Positions 12,722 through 24,572 are shown, numbered from the stretch's first letter. The stretch is 64,000 nucleotides of DNA from Spirometra erinaceieuropaei (GCA_902702965.1 CACRXP010001285.1:40058-104057), one strand, 5' to 3'. A program made the numbers and translations. Notes: generated by a model from the letters alone, not told the origin.

Positions 12722-12779
12722 CCAATAACAATGGCAAGATTTGACAAAGAGAAACTGACTGGTTCCACAATCTATATAA
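12722..12779 (+). promoter_or_regulatory. Core promoter of copy B
   Basis: CCAAT at 12722-12726, GACTGGTTCC at 12757-12766 and TATATAA at 12773-12779. The TATA box starts 42 nt before the ATG, implying a 5' leader of only 10-15 nt. Confidence 0.7.
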
Positions 12780-12814
12780 CTTCATGATGACATTTCGGTG
12801 AACGACAAAGCAAT

Positions 12815-13789
12815 ATGAAGGAATGCATCTGCACGTGTATCAGCCTGCTACTTTGCGTAATTACACAAGCAGCGTCTAACGGTAAGCAGACTTGACCCGA
12901 ACTAGTCAACAGTCGTCGATTATGCTTATGCCTTTCAGTAGGTCAATAAATAAAATAGGTGTTTGTGAATATGTAATCATTTTAAGTTTCAGTTCTGCTT
13001 CCAATCTCCACTTTACTTGCATTAAGGCTGAAATGCTGAGTCCTCTTTAAAACACGTTGTTAAAACTTAATTGAACTTAATCAATACTTTGTTTTCCTAA
13101 GGCCACAGACTGTGTCCGCGTAACAGGACAATAATCGATCTGGCCTACGTCGTGATGCATTTACTAAGACCAGTCGACGCTCTGGTCTTTGAAAGATGGG
13201 AAACCCCCGGTGTGCGAAAGCACACATACTTTAAAATTCACGCCAAACCGACAGCTACTGATTGCTTTATAAAACGAGTCATGGGAGAACAGAAAGCTAT
13301 GCAGTGTGAATGCAATGTGAAGTTTCCTTTTATAGCAATGACCATTAGTTTTGTGGTCAGTTCACAAATTTTGCCTTTACACACATGCGTTTGGTTAATT
13401 TGAATGAATGCCAAACAACCAATGTTCTAACTTAAGCATCAACGATTTTGCCAAACCCTGAATACTACCAGCATGAATTTTAGAGATATGTGGCCTTGAC
13501 TGGTAGTTTTCAATGGATGTCATACCCGCCTGACTACTATGCACTCCAGGATATTTCTGCAACCGTAAAAGTCGATGTGACGTTTGCGAACGAAGGAAAC
13601 CAAAGGACCGATTTGATTCTTCTGCCATCTCTCAACTTTTACCATGTCTCCAACCGCCGCACAGCGTTGTCTCCATTTCGCAAGACGAGCACATTTAGCT
13701 CAATATGGACCAGGCGCACTCTGGAGGATGTCGAGGACCATCTAAACCAAGCATTCCTATTAATTGGACCCTTGTATTGCTACCATTGA
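12815..13789 (+). CDS. Small secreted protein, three-exon family, copy B (intact)
   Basis: Exons are 12815-12881, 13102-13355 and 13484-13789, giving 208 residues. Exon 1 (67 nt) encodes only a signal peptide beginning MKECICTCISLLLC and ends at a gtaagc donor. Exon 2 follows a ...cctaag acceptor and ends at gtcagt; exon 3 follows ...attttag. The start is the only ATG in frame with the hydrophobic stretch, 42 nt after a TATA box. Mature motifs in order: C-P-R-N-R-T (Cys plus N-glycosylation sequon), D-C-F-I-K-R, Q-C-E-C, then in exon 3 W-M-S-Y, V-D-V-T-F-A-N, D-L-I-L-L, W-T-R-R-T-L-E-D and the end Y-C-Y-H. There are five cysteines after the signal peptide, so an odd number. No transmembrane segment is seen. 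Function unknown; extracellular secretion is inferred. The exon model rests on splice consensus and on comparison with the other copies in this window. Confidence 0.85.
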
Positions 13790-14444
13790 AAAAATGATGG
13801 GAATGTGATTTCTACAGAATTAAAGAGACAGGTTGCAGAAGGGGAGACTTTGGATTTTTGTTCGTGATCGTAAAAGTTGTTGGATTTTTTTTAAAATAAG
13901 TAATGTTAAAAAATGTTAAATTCTAATGATCACGTAAAGGGGCCTGTTACGCAGTTTGAGCCGTTACAACGCAGTTAGTGCCAATACACATGGACACTCG
14001 AATAACATTTCACGACTAAAGAACACTACCTGTGAAAATACTGATAAATATCGTGTGACAATGCAAATAAACATGATTGTGTATGCCCGTTTCAGAAGGC
14101 ATATCAGCTTGAGGCGCGAATTTGAGAGATAGAAAATGGAAGTTACTAATTGTGCCCTTTTTCAGGGGATTTCTTTAAAGCCTTCCAGTACGCCTAATTC
14201 TCCGCAGCAAACAAGTCCGAATAAGGGCTGTAAAACCGTTCATCTAGTTGATGCTCAGATAGCATGCTCTGCTTTTCAGTCACAGGAGACGGTTTGCATT
14301 TTTTCCCCATCAGTTCACAGTTGGGCTTGAGAGTTGTGTGATGTAAGAGGTTATATAGAGAGTCAGTTTCACCTGCCGCATACCATCTTACTTAACCCGA
14401 TCATCAATGATTGATAAATTACTGTAATTTATTTGATAACTGTG

Positions 14445-15170
14445 GTATTCTGGCATACCGGATTATAGCAGTCATTTTAATTTCAACGAGAAAGAGGAAA
14501 ATTAATTTCGGCTGACTGACTGGCTCACGCGCACATGCAACATCTGTTTAACCGCCCGTCTTGACACGAACATCGAAAGAGACCCTGTGGCACAGGGGAT
14601 CATGCTGTCAGTTGTGGCCATCTTCATACAAATTCCAACAATTGTGCCCGACAGATATTGTTCTTAACCTTGTACTCTGTAGTGTGTAATATGGGGAGCA
14701 GAAATTCATACCATATGTTTGGAATAAAGAATAGACATAAATACTGCGATGTCCGCTGGACTGGCGGGTTATTCGGACGGCAAGGTCGCCTTTGGAGCGA
14801 GAGGCCACTTATGCTGGAAGTTATCGTTCCTACAGTCGGTCCGTAATCATTACTGCTTTTATGAGTATTTTCTAAGTTAAATTCGAAACCTACAAATCAA
14901 AACTGACAAAATAAATGAAGACGAGGTCGTAGACTCAGCAGCCTGATGCCGGGTTTTGCAAACCGGCGTTGAGGACTATGTCAACGCAGCGCCCGAATGT
15001 GATTTAGCAGCTTTCCCCGTTAATTTTGGGAAGACGCCAGGCACTCTGGCACTTTTATTGATGAAAACGCATGTACTCATTGCTTGAGTAGATTTGCACT
15101 AAGCTATTTGGAAGACGTGGTTATGAAAATACCACTGAATGCAGTCGGGCACTTGCTTATAAATGGGGTG
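14445..15170 (+). repeat. Duplicate block downstream of copy B, running into an R3 fragment
   Basis: 14445-14765 pairs with 12229-12540. 14770-15170 matches the end of R3 (29640-30020). Confidence 0.65.
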
Positions 15171-15179
15171 CAGTTAGTA

Positions 15180-15600
15180 CGGCCAACGGTCTAGCCTATG
15201 AAGCACTGATATCTCTTATCGCAAATCTGACACATTATGCCATCTCTCCCTCGGAGGATTATGAAGTTATTTTTCACTGAGGGGTCAGCTTATATTTCAG
15301 GACATGGAACAATGCTGCATGGTTCAATGAGAGTCCTACGTTTGACGTGCTCAATATGCCCATCAGACCCATCCTCATCTTGCGCCAATATTCTACCTAT
15401 TTTGCCATGCATCTTCTCTCTTGAGCCATCAGAAATCTTTCCGAACGCATTTAGCAGGTACAATCCTTGACAATGGTCATATATTCCACATCGTTAAATC
15501 ACCTGTCGCTGAACCAAATTTGGATTGGAACAGGCCATTTTTGTTGATAAGACGTGGATGCGATCACTGGAATAGGAGTGTTAGTCACCTGATGTTTTGA
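15180..15600 (+). repeat. Repeat pair member (with 18680-19090)
   Basis: Shares GTACGGCCAACGGTCTAGC, AGGGGTCAGCTTATATTTC, TTTGACGTGCTCAAT and TACAATCCTTGACAA with 18680-19090. A short piece also occurs near 31380-31490. Confidence 0.7.
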
Positions 15601-15639
15601 CTTCGGTCTGTGAGTAAAATGTTACTAGTACAGCTATCA

Positions 15640-16740
15640 TAGCCATCTAGTAGTGCTACATATTTCTCGGTCCCCGCTGCACTGGGATTTGACATGGTTG
15701 TATGCAGATTTGTTGTCGGTACTGTTGTGAACGGTGTGGACAATTCGCAGTCTAATATTTGTCGAAGGGCATGGCGTGCATTAAAATCAGTCATCATATC
15801 CTTGCAAAAATGGAACCGCTAGAATTTGGACTGACACTCAGCACAGGACTCAAGTCTCTTTCTTCTTCCGCTCACAGCCTCAGGTCTACCCTTGCATGTC
15901 ATGCAGGCCGTCTGGCCAGACAGCATTGTGTTTTTTCCAGAAACTGTAGTGAACGCGATCCTCAGTGTCTCCTTTAAAGGACTTACCACCACCACTGTCT
16001 GTCTGGGTGCCATCTGCGAATGCTCTTCTCTGCACGCGTGCCTCTACGATGTAATTAGCTACGTCGATAGGCCTCATATATTTTAAAATTCACGCAGTTT
16101 GCCATCATGTGTAAAAAATTGTGGACTTGAGTTAAATTGAAACCGAAGAATAATAGTAGTAATTGCCACATAACAATGACATACAATTGACCCTTGGACT
16201 GCATTGAGGACTCACTTCAGTCATGGACCCAAACGCCCACGGTACACTTAGGCGATTATGTGACGATCGACGGTCGCCTGGATCACACATGCTTACTCTG
16301 TAGGCAAGGTCTCCACCCTAATGAAGCGATATACTTTTGTTAAGCCCTTGCAGAATGCAGTCATCGGAAAGGAATAAGTGAGGCAGCTGCCTTTCTGCAT
16401 TGGCAAAGGTAAAATGTAAACTCCGTCCAAAATTTTTCCACTTATGCCGGAAGTAACCTTTTTTACAAGCGGTCTGCAGTCTAAACATCTATGACTATCT
16501 ATTAAGGCACTTTTAAAACCTACGAAACATCGCTGACAAAGAACTGAAAACGACGTCTTAGCGGGCAAACACTCGGCCGTAAAAAGAGATTTGTGCAAAT
16601 ACTTCTAGACTCCTTTGACCAACCTGATACGCATTTTGCAAACCGTTGTATTCTGCGTTCATTTAGGATTGTGCCGACGCAGTGCCAAAACGCGTAATTG
16701 CAGGCTTCGCTGTTATCTTCATGAATGCGCCAGGTACTCT
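15640..16740 (+). repeat. Dispersed repeat R3, copy 2
   Basis: The least degraded copy of the R3 block, followed in 16560-16760 by the ACGCAGTGCC...CCAGGTACTCTGG block also seen near 15000 and 29870. Confidence 0.7.
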
Positions 16741-16784
16741 GGAGTACGGTTATGACCTATTGGTGAAAACGTAATTTAAGTGGT

Positions 16785-17755
16785 CTGACTCATACAAGGT
16801 TAACAGAAACTTCTTAATGCCTTTCCGTTTCGAAAAGATTAATTAAGTAGGGTTGTAAAAGCAATCATCTTGCAGCATTATTCCGTAGTAATTCAGTTAC
16901 CCCAGCACAATTCGGCTTTCGAACGAACTTCTTTTCGACTACATACAGAAACCACACTCCGTAAAAGTGATTACTTAATTAGCATGCATTTTTTTTCATT
17001 GATTTTCGGTGTCCTTGAAGATTCACTTATTTTGCATGGAAAACACGCATAAAAAGATTCATTCCTATGCCCATTCAGTAGTGAGGTACGTCGTCTTTTA
17101 ATTTTACATTCGCAGGACGGGTAGCATTTGGTTTCAAAAACTTTTCCAATTCCCGATTAATTTTGAACCCAACCTGCTTTAAACTTGCATTCAGGGCTCC
17201 CAAACTACAAACCCTATAATTTTCGCGTACGGAAATCCACGCATTTCTGTACGGTAATAAAGGAAGCCCAGATAGGGTTCATAAAATGAAGCAGTGAATT
17301 TGAACCACATTGTTAACTTTTCAAGCCCCATTGGTAAATGCAGAGACATGACATTTTATGGAGGTCCATTTCACGGTGCTAAAAGGTCTCACAATAAGAA
17401 ACTTTTTAAAACCGAACTATATCCTCCCTTCGAGAGTAAAATTGAGAGAGGACACAACTTTCTATTGAATGCGCAAATGAATGAATCTTCTTATGCATGA
17501 TTTCCATGAAACATAATTAAATCTCAAAGGACCTCGAAAATCAATGAAAAAAATTCATGCCAATTAAGTAGTCATTTTTAACTAGTTTGGTTTCTGATGC
17601 AGCTGGAAAGAAGTTTCTTCGAAAGCCGACACCCTGAGGTAACTGAACCATTATGGAATTATGCTGCACGATGATTGCTTTTACAACCCTACTTAATTAA
17701 TCCTTTCGAAACGGAAACGCAGATCGGAATTTCGATTGACATTTCATGAGTTAGC
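16785..17755. mobile_element. Foldback element FB1, copy 1, with long terminal inverted repeats
   Basis: The left arm (about 16785-17085) is the reverse complement of the right arm (about 17475-17755). Shared blocks are a TTAATTAAGTAGGGTTGTAAAAGC core, TTTCGAA, GACTACTTAATT and CATTGATTTTCG. The loop of about 390 bp holds a block found in the other FB1 copies (TAATTTTGAAC... GGGTTCATAAAAT). There is no transposase frame. The end motif is (A/G)GGCTAACTCATGAAAT. Confidence 0.75.
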
Positions 17756-17869
17756 CCGCCAGACACTCTGGAAGACGTTTATGTCTTATTGGTGAAAACG
17801 TACGTTTTCAGTGTTCGAGTGGATCTCAAATGAGCTATTTTGGATGCTAGGTTAAAAAGTACCATAAAC

Positions 17870-18045
17870 ACATATGGGCGGTTACTGCACGATGATTGCT
17901 TTTACATACCTACTTAATTAATCTTTTTGAAACGAAAAGCATTTTGGAATTTCGGTTGAAATTTCATGAGTTAGCCCAACTACTGTAATTATTAAATGTT
18001 AGAGTGGATCTCAAATGAGCTGTTTTGGATGCTAGATTAAAAAAT
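17870..18045. repeat. Solitary FB1 arm
   Basis: Matches the right arm of FB1 (GCACGATGATTGCTTTTACA to ATTTCATGAGTTAGCCC, 17888-17976). A block reading GTGGATCTCAAATGAGCT occurs on both sides, at 17819-17836 and about 18004-18021, suggesting a local duplication around the arm. Confidence 0.6.
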
Positions 18046-18679
18046 GCAATAAGCACATACGGCTTGTTGATAATCATTCTGCATCTCAAGGATCTGAAGC
18101 AATATATCTGGAGTAGGACGTCTACACCTTCCCTATATCTTGCAGTGTGCGAATGCAATTTACAGAGTGAAATGACATCTTTAAGAAGGCAAATTTAACA
18201 TTTCCATATGTAGATCACTCTGCATCAGATTTTATTGCTCACACTGTACTTTACAAACATTCGCCTTAGTTTAAAGATGCAGTAAATTACATTTTATTGT
18301 CAGATATTATTTAGGCTGCGGCACAACAGTTTGACCAAATGCCTGATAAGCAGATTCGACCAGAATGATTCGCAAATGTACTTGGCGGTTTTTTGTGGAT
18401 GTGCAGGTCACATAGACACAGAAATGTTTATAGGCCGTGTGCCCTAATATCCAACAAGAATGGTTTTTTTGTTGTCATCACTGGTCGAATATGGTTGTCA
18501 TTGCACTCAAGCACGTGATTATGACTCATTCAGCCACTGACGTCAAGTACAGCAACATGCGCTAGCATCACCGATTGAAGAGCGGTCCAACGATGGAGGA
18601 GCACTGATATCTCATTATTTTGACCAACTGTGAAAAAACTGGGTGCCTCGATGGAATTTGAACTCAGGACAGCAAGGTG

Positions 18680-19090
18680 AAGGCTTTGGTACGGCCAACG
18701 GTCTAGCTTCTGAAGCACTAATATATGTTCTCGTTTATCTGCCACGTTCTGTCATCTCTACCTCGGCGGATTACGCAGTTGTTTTCCACCAAGGGGTCAG
18801 CTTATATTTCAGTAAATAGAACAGTGCAACATGGCTCAATGAGCGTCCTGCGTTTGACGTGCTCAATTTGCCCATTAGACCCATCCTCATCGTGCGCCAC
18901 TATTCCACCGATTTTGCTATACATCTACTCTCATGGTCCAAAAGAAATCTTTCTGGGTACAATCCTTGACAACAGTCATATTTTCCATGTCCGCTAATCG
19001 TCTGTCACTGAACGAAATTTGAATTAACGCAGACTATTCACGTTGATAAGACGTAGATGAGATAACCGGACGAAGTGTTTTACTCACCTG
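18680..19090 (+). repeat. Repeat pair member (with 15180-15600)
   Basis: Second copy. The plus-strand peptide over S-L-P-R-R-I-x-x-L-F is similar in both copies, but no start, splice or length logic supports a gene. Confidence 0.7.
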
Positions 19091-20380
19091 ACGTTTCGGA
19101 TGCTCTCTCGAACCCAGCATCAGAGACAGTGACACGTGTCCTACGAAAAAATTCCTGCCTTTTCTACAACACCTTTATTCGCAACCATGTATCATGGCAT
19201 TCCGTCTCCTGACCTCCGTAATCGAGCAGTCTATGTATAGCCTCTCAGGCACCTCGTTGTTAATTGATACTTTTACTGACACCAAGTGCTTTGTTTGATT
19301 TAATTATTTCCATTTCCGGCCACAGCGTCCTTAGCGGCTCCCTTGTATACGCTGCAGTGCCAAAATAAGCATTTTCCTCTTTCCAATGGAGCCACCACTA
19401 ATAATGTTTAAGCGAATATTTCTTGAGTAAAAATGTACGTATGAGTAATTAATTGTCCATGTCACTTTGTGGCATTCAAAAGAAGAAGAAGAGGAAAAGG
19501 GATCTCTAAACCATTCGCTCTGTTTTTAAATGGCATGCAATCACTTGGATCCAGATGGGTAACTGTCGAATTACAGTACGGCCGAGATATTATAAGATGT
19601 AAGCGTTTATCCGGTATAGACGTCCATGTTATTTTATTACAATAACGATTGTTGAGTGTACAAGGGCAAAGATTTCTATTTTGTCGTGTCCCTGGGTCCT
19701 GCGTAGATACTTAAGAGTCCATCAGCAGCGTTAATTTTCTTCCACGTCAGTGAATAACACAAATGGCAAATATCACTTGGTACATGGACTGCGAAGTGGA
19801 AGCTAGCATTTCCCTTCTTCTATTATACAGCTGAGGGTCTACAGCTAACGCATACCGCCACGCAAAAGATATGCCTGACACAAATGGAAAAAAATCTTTT
19901 GCATCAGTGAGAATCAGCTGTTTGCAATCACTGGCTGTCGAATGAACTCATAAATGGCTGTGATCATTGAGTGTCCTCGGACATTACCGCTATATCGATG
20001 TCATCATTGTCAGTCACCTGACTGTGCGTAATATCCCAAGTGCCCTCTTGATCTTTAATAACTTTATTGACATGAAATATGGTAAAAGTTGGTTTCTTGA
20101 AGATTCACTGCAGGCTAAGAATGTGGCCCTGACATCCAAAGCCTCCGTCTAAACCAAACAAAAGCGCAGTTATTAGTAGGCCCGTGTGCAGTAAACTACC
20201 ATGTCTGTTTTAGAACACTGTAAGGGTGGCATTATCAAAAAACAAAATTCTGTAGTATGCGGTGAAGTGGCAACAACAGTGCGTCATTCATGGTGCATAC
20301 TTTTCAGCAAGAGCTTTTGTGATGAGCTGATGTGCATTTCATATTTGCTAGTTCAGCGCCATTGTGCGAAAATTCAAGGT
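19090..20380. other. No supported gene
   Basis: No frame above 61 codons and no match to the gene family until the upstream block shared with copy B begins near 20380. Confidence 0.5.
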
Positions 20381-20429
20381 GGATGCATGTGCAAACGCCT
20401 ATCCTGTGACCACCACACATTGCCACTAA

Positions 20430-20487
20430 CCAATGACGATGGAGGAATATGGAGAATAAAAATTGACTAGTGCTGCCACCTTTATAA
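20430..20487 (+). promoter_or_regulatory. Core promoter of copy C
   Basis: CCAAT at 20430-20434 and TTATAA at 20482-20487, 50 nt before the ATG. The middle ACTGGTTCTG element is degraded to GACTAGTGCTG. About 25 bases upstream of the CCAAT box are shared with copy B. Confidence 0.65.
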
Positions 20488-20531
20488 CTTCATGATACTG
20501 TCACGATTACAGCGGTGAAAATCAAGGCACG

Positions 20532-21498
20532 ATGAAGGAATGCATATGCGCGTATATCAGCCTACTGTTTTGCGCAATCACGCAAGCCAAGTCTACTGGT
20601 AGGCACACTTGACTTGGGCTAGTCAACAGCCGTTTATTAAGTTTATACTTATATCTAGCTAATTACGAAAAATTTGGGCTTCGTATTTGTAACCGTTCAA
20701 AGTTTGCGCCCACCATACAATCCTCATTTCTCACGCACAAACAGAAATGCTGAATACTTTTGTTTAATACTTGCAAAACCTAATTGCAACTAATTTAAAT
20801 TTTGCTTCTCTAAGACTCCAAACTTTGTCCGCTTAACGGAACCACAATTGATCTGCCCTACGTCGTGATGCATCTATTAGAACAAGTCGATGTCCCGGTC
20901 GTCGGAAGGAGGTACACCACGGAGGCGCGAGCGCAGATACATTTTAAAATTAACGCCAAACCGACTGTCATAGGTTGCTTTGTAAGACGACTCATGGGCA
21001 AACAGAAAGCTATGCAGTGCGAATGCAATGTAGACTTTCCTTCAATGAAAATGTCTATTAGTTTTCTGGTCAGTTCTTAAATTTTACTTTTATTAGTCGA
21101 CATTTGACAATCTAAAGATTATCAAACGGCCGATGATCTAACTTAAGCATCGATAATTTTTGCCAAAGCCTGAATTCTACCAGCATTATTTTTAGAGACT
21201 AATGGCTATAAGAGAAAACCACCATTGGATGCCATACTCACCGGACAACTATGCGCTCCAGAATGTCACTTCAACCGTAACAGTCGACGTGACGTTTGCG
21301 AACAAAGAGAACAAACGGACCGATTTGATTCTTCTCTCAGCTCTCAACTTTTACGAAACCATCAACTGTCCAGCTCTTTCAACAATGGCCAAGACAAGCA
21401 CATTTCGCTCAATTTGGACCAGACGTGCCCTTCGGGATGCGCAGCAGCATCTAAACAGAGTATTCTTATTGGCCATGCCCAAGTATTGCTATCATTAA
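20532..21498 (+). CDS. Small secreted protein, three-exon family, copy C (intact)
   Basis: Exons are 20532-20598, 20815-21068 and 21196-21498, giving 207 residues. Exon lengths 67 and 254 nt and both intron phases equal those of copy B. The signal peptide begins MKECICAYISLLFC and ends at a gtaggc donor. Mature motifs: C-P-L-N-G-T with a sequon, G-C-F-V-R-R, Q-C-E-C, then W-M-P-Y, an N-V-T sequon, V-D-V-T-F-A-N, D-L-I-L-L, W-T-R-R-A-L and the end Y-C-Y-H. An extra Cys in the middle of exon 3 (I-N-C-P) brings the mature count to six. An AATAAA at 21607-21612 lies 109 nt after the stop and could be the polyadenylation signal. Introns are 216 and 127 nt. The closest relative here is copy B, with which it shares upstream sequence. 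Function unknown. Confidence 0.85.
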
Positions 21499-21779
21499 TT
21501 ACTGACTGGAATGCCATTTCCACAGAAGTGAATATGTAGGTGCTGCTAATATTGTGGTTCAAGGGAAATCATCTCAGTTTGTGTTTGTTGTCATAAAAGT
21601 TTGCTTAATAAATTGTTAAAATTGTTTAACTCTATTAAGTAGTCTAAGTGAGGTATCACTCAGGGTAAGCACATGGATTGATTGGAGTGTAATGCATGCT
21701 TTTGCACAGCAATGCCCAGGTTAAACATGAAACGAGACAGAACAGCACTGTTAAAGGATATGGGCTCTGAAAATACTGA

Positions 21780-22330
21780 TGAATATTGAGCATACACACA
21801 ACCAAACGCTATGGGACTTAGAACTAGAATGGACAAGCGGACACAGTCATCAGTCAGAGACAAAAGTGAGGGCACCACTCAAAGTCAAGCACCGTGACAC
21901 CCAGCTATTAGCAGAGAGAGGCATAGACTGACAGACAGACAGTCACAGCAGGCATCGAGAGTTTCATCCAGCTATTAACGGACAGACTAGGATGTAGAGG
22001 ACGGGCAGCAAGAGCGGCATACGACACGGAACTTCAACAGTCAATAGGAAGAAACAGAGCAAATGCACTTACCTGAATAAGAACTTACCTGGTGGCCTCC
22101 TGCGATGGTCCAGACAGAGCCTCGTCTCGACGATGTCGACGCAAAGATCCATCCGGCCAGCGCAGACCACAGTACCGCACGTGCAGGTGCACGCACGGAT
22201 ACCCTCACCTGGTTTAGCCCGCCGGTCGAGACGGTTGCCCGGGGTAAGGCCGCTGAGCAGAGCCCGGCTACGTTGAGCCACAGGTGAGAGATAGGTGCCA
22301 GCATGTGGACGCTGGGCGTAGGCTCACCTG
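21780..22330 (-). repeat. Dispersed repeat T, copy 1
   Basis: The block matches 60925-61570: a purine-rich start around 21785-22070, then a GC-richer part whose minus strand encodes G-R-M-D-L, D-I-V-E-T-R-L and R-R-R-P-P-G-K. It directly precedes a copy of repeat R. Two CAG-GTAAG donor-like sites lie on the minus strand near 22072-22092. It is probably part of a retroelement and not a gene; the frames overlap and end at repeat boundaries. Confidence 0.7.
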
Positions 22331-22379
22331 CAAGCAAGTGAGCGACCACTAAGACCATCACGCGAAACACCGCTGACAC

Positions 22380-22900
22380 CCCTACATCCCACAAACACAC
22401 ACACACACGACAGTTCGACCATCGATTTCGATGATGTCCATCGTGTGCCCCACAGCTGCAGCAGCGGGGGGAGCAGGGACGGTGACTTGCGCAGGGGTTT
22501 ATAGTGCCGGTAGACTTGCGTAGCATCTACCCACACTCTCTCCTCCTCCCCCGTCTGAGCCCGGTTTCAAGACAGAGTCAAGAAAACCGGAGACGAGGGA
22601 GGCCACAGGTGGACGGCTCAGACGGATTCTCACCTTGGCGTTCCACCACACCCCCTGGTCCACACACAAATGACCAGGATTTTGACCACAAAACGAAGGG
22701 GTGGTTGCAGTGGTCCAGTTGTACGACGATTGCCGACAACAGGGTCTGCCAGCGCACCCCGTAGGTGTTGGCATTCGTTATTGCGCACAGATAACTCCTG
22801 CCAGAGTACGATGTGGCCCCGTGCTGGTCCAGCGCATCTAACACGTGGCCCGTTTAGAGGGCACGACACAGACACACAGACACACACACACACACAAACT
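22380..22900 (+). repeat. Dispersed CA-rich repeat R, copy 2
   Basis: It starts with (CA)n and a CGACAGTTCGACCATCGAT-type block, contains a TC-rich stretch around 22540-22555 and ends in (CA)n at about 22871-22894. Closely similar copies are at 11.1-11.6, 38.3-38.8 (inverted), 61.6-61.9 and 62.2-62.7 kb. All reading frames over it are shared by the repeat and not by single genes. Confidence 0.8.
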
Positions 22901-23380
22901 CCTCATTCATCGCAGGCACGATAAGCTGTGCTGGTAAACCGGCTTCCTCTGTCAACAGTGTAGTGGAACGCAACGCAATGTTGTTTAGATGCGATTTGTT
23001 CAACTCTTATTGCGTTTGACTAATCGAAGTTAGGAATTGGGCAGATGATGAAGAAAGCATTCGTCCGAAGGCAGCTGGCATGTGCTTTGTAGAATTCAAA
23101 CGCATGCTGGCAGCAAACGTTATCTAAATCTTCAGAGTTTAAGCGTCCCTTCATTTTATGACGCCTTTATATTTTCAAGTGGATATGCGTCCGCGGACGG
23201 CCGAAATATCCTTAGTAAAAAACGAAAACACGCTGCAGTAAATGTTACTTAATTCTTCAGAGTATTAGGGTCTCTGTTTTTTAGGAACATTTCGAATGCT
23301 CATTTTAACGCCTTCGTTTGAATAGCATCTTTAATGCGCATACAGATCCTGCGTCTTCGCATTTCTTCTATTGTCATAGA

Positions 23381-23437
23381 CCAATAGCAATGAAGGAATT
23401 TGTAAATCAAACGAGACTGGTTCTGCAAGCTATTTAA
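23381..23437 (+). promoter_or_regulatory. Core promoter of broken copy D
   Basis: CCAAT at 23381-23385, GAGACTGGTTCTG ending near 23424 and TATTTAA at 23431-23437, 50 nt before the ATG. It is preserved although the coding region is broken. Confidence 0.6.
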
Positions 23438-23480
23438 GCTACAACAGCGTCATAAACGCATTTTTCGAAGTGAAGACGCT

Positions 23481-24572
23481 ATGAAGAAGTCCATCTGTGC
23501 GCATATCGGCATATTACTTTGTCTAGTGGCCCTAATTTAGGGCAGACGTTAGTGAACACAACGTGAGCTCCTCAGTTGGTATTTAGTAATTTCAGGCAGT
23601 AAAGGTTAACGCCATCAACTGGAAATTAGTTCATTTAAATGCTCTTACTATTATCACAGATCACTCTATTTATACACAAATGGAGGATATAATTACTAAG
23701 ACTACATTATGTGCAAATCGGACCAGTGCACACTGGGTTTTTGGAAAACGGCTCAAATATTATTCTTCCGTGAGATAGTTGAGGGCCCTCTAAAATAAAA
23801 TACATAACTTCGTGGTCAGTTTTGTACAATTCAGACAAAATTAAGAAATTTCTAATTACACATAAGTGACTTGTAACTAACTGAGTGAAATTAAGTAATA
23901 TTTCCCTTTTTTTCTATGAGTCAGGATTATGTCCGCGAAACGAAACCACAGTCAATTTGTCCCAGGCCGTTTTGCATCTGCTGGGAGACATCGGTATTCT
24001 ATCCGTAGGCAGGTTATGTACTTGGCATATTGTCGCCCATGTGTGCTTTCAAATTGACGCCAAGCCCACTACCAGTGGATGCACAGTATCCAGAGTTCTG
24101 CGCCAAAAGAAAGCCATGCAGTGTGTGTGCAGGGTACACTTTCCTTCCTTGATGATGTCCATTAGTCTGCCGATAAGTTCAATATTGCCCAAGCAATAAA
24201 CACGCTCCTGTTAATTTCAAAGCGTTTTCAATACTAGATGTCCTCACAAAAGCATCCACGTTGACCTTTAGAATTCATTACTGATCAACAACAACTTTCA
24301 AATGCTGCTATACGTGCCGGAAATGTATACGCTGCGGAACGTGTCTTCGAGTTTCACAGTTGATGTGACTTATGCGAATAAAGGAGATGAAAAGTCTGAT
24401 TTACTGCTCTTATCTGCCATCAACGTTTACGGTGGCTTTAAAAATTTCAGCGAATTTCAAATTTCAAAGGACGAGATTATTTCGCTTAGCATGGACCAGG
24501 CGCATTCTCGAGGATGCTCAACATCTTCTTGACGAAGCGTTCTCATTCATCAAGCCTTTGTATTGTTACCAT
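23481..24572 (+). pseudogene. Secreted-protein family copy D, several lesions
   Basis: Exon 1 (23481-23547) starts like copies E-G, MKKSICAHIGILLC, but has an in-frame TAG at 23538-23540 inside the signal peptide. Exon 2 (23925-24172, 248 nt) is open and carries C-P-R-N-E-T, G-C-T-V-S-R and Q-C-V-C, but its donor reads ataagt instead of gtnagt. Exon 3 starts at 24272 after ...ctttag with V-D-V-T-Y-A-N and D-L-L-L-L. A frameshift between about 24440 and 24500 puts the conserved T-R-R-I-L-E-D and Y-C-Y-H part in another frame, and the usual stop after Y-C-Y-H is lost. The promoter is still recognisable. Four independent defects make a functional full-length product very unlikely. Confidence 0.85.

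Noticed and set aside
22041..22526. 161-codon minus frame over repeats T and R, with similar frames at 61-63 kb
   Set aside because: Several overlapping frames are open in the same GC-rich repeat and its copies. It is best described as repeat, not gene.
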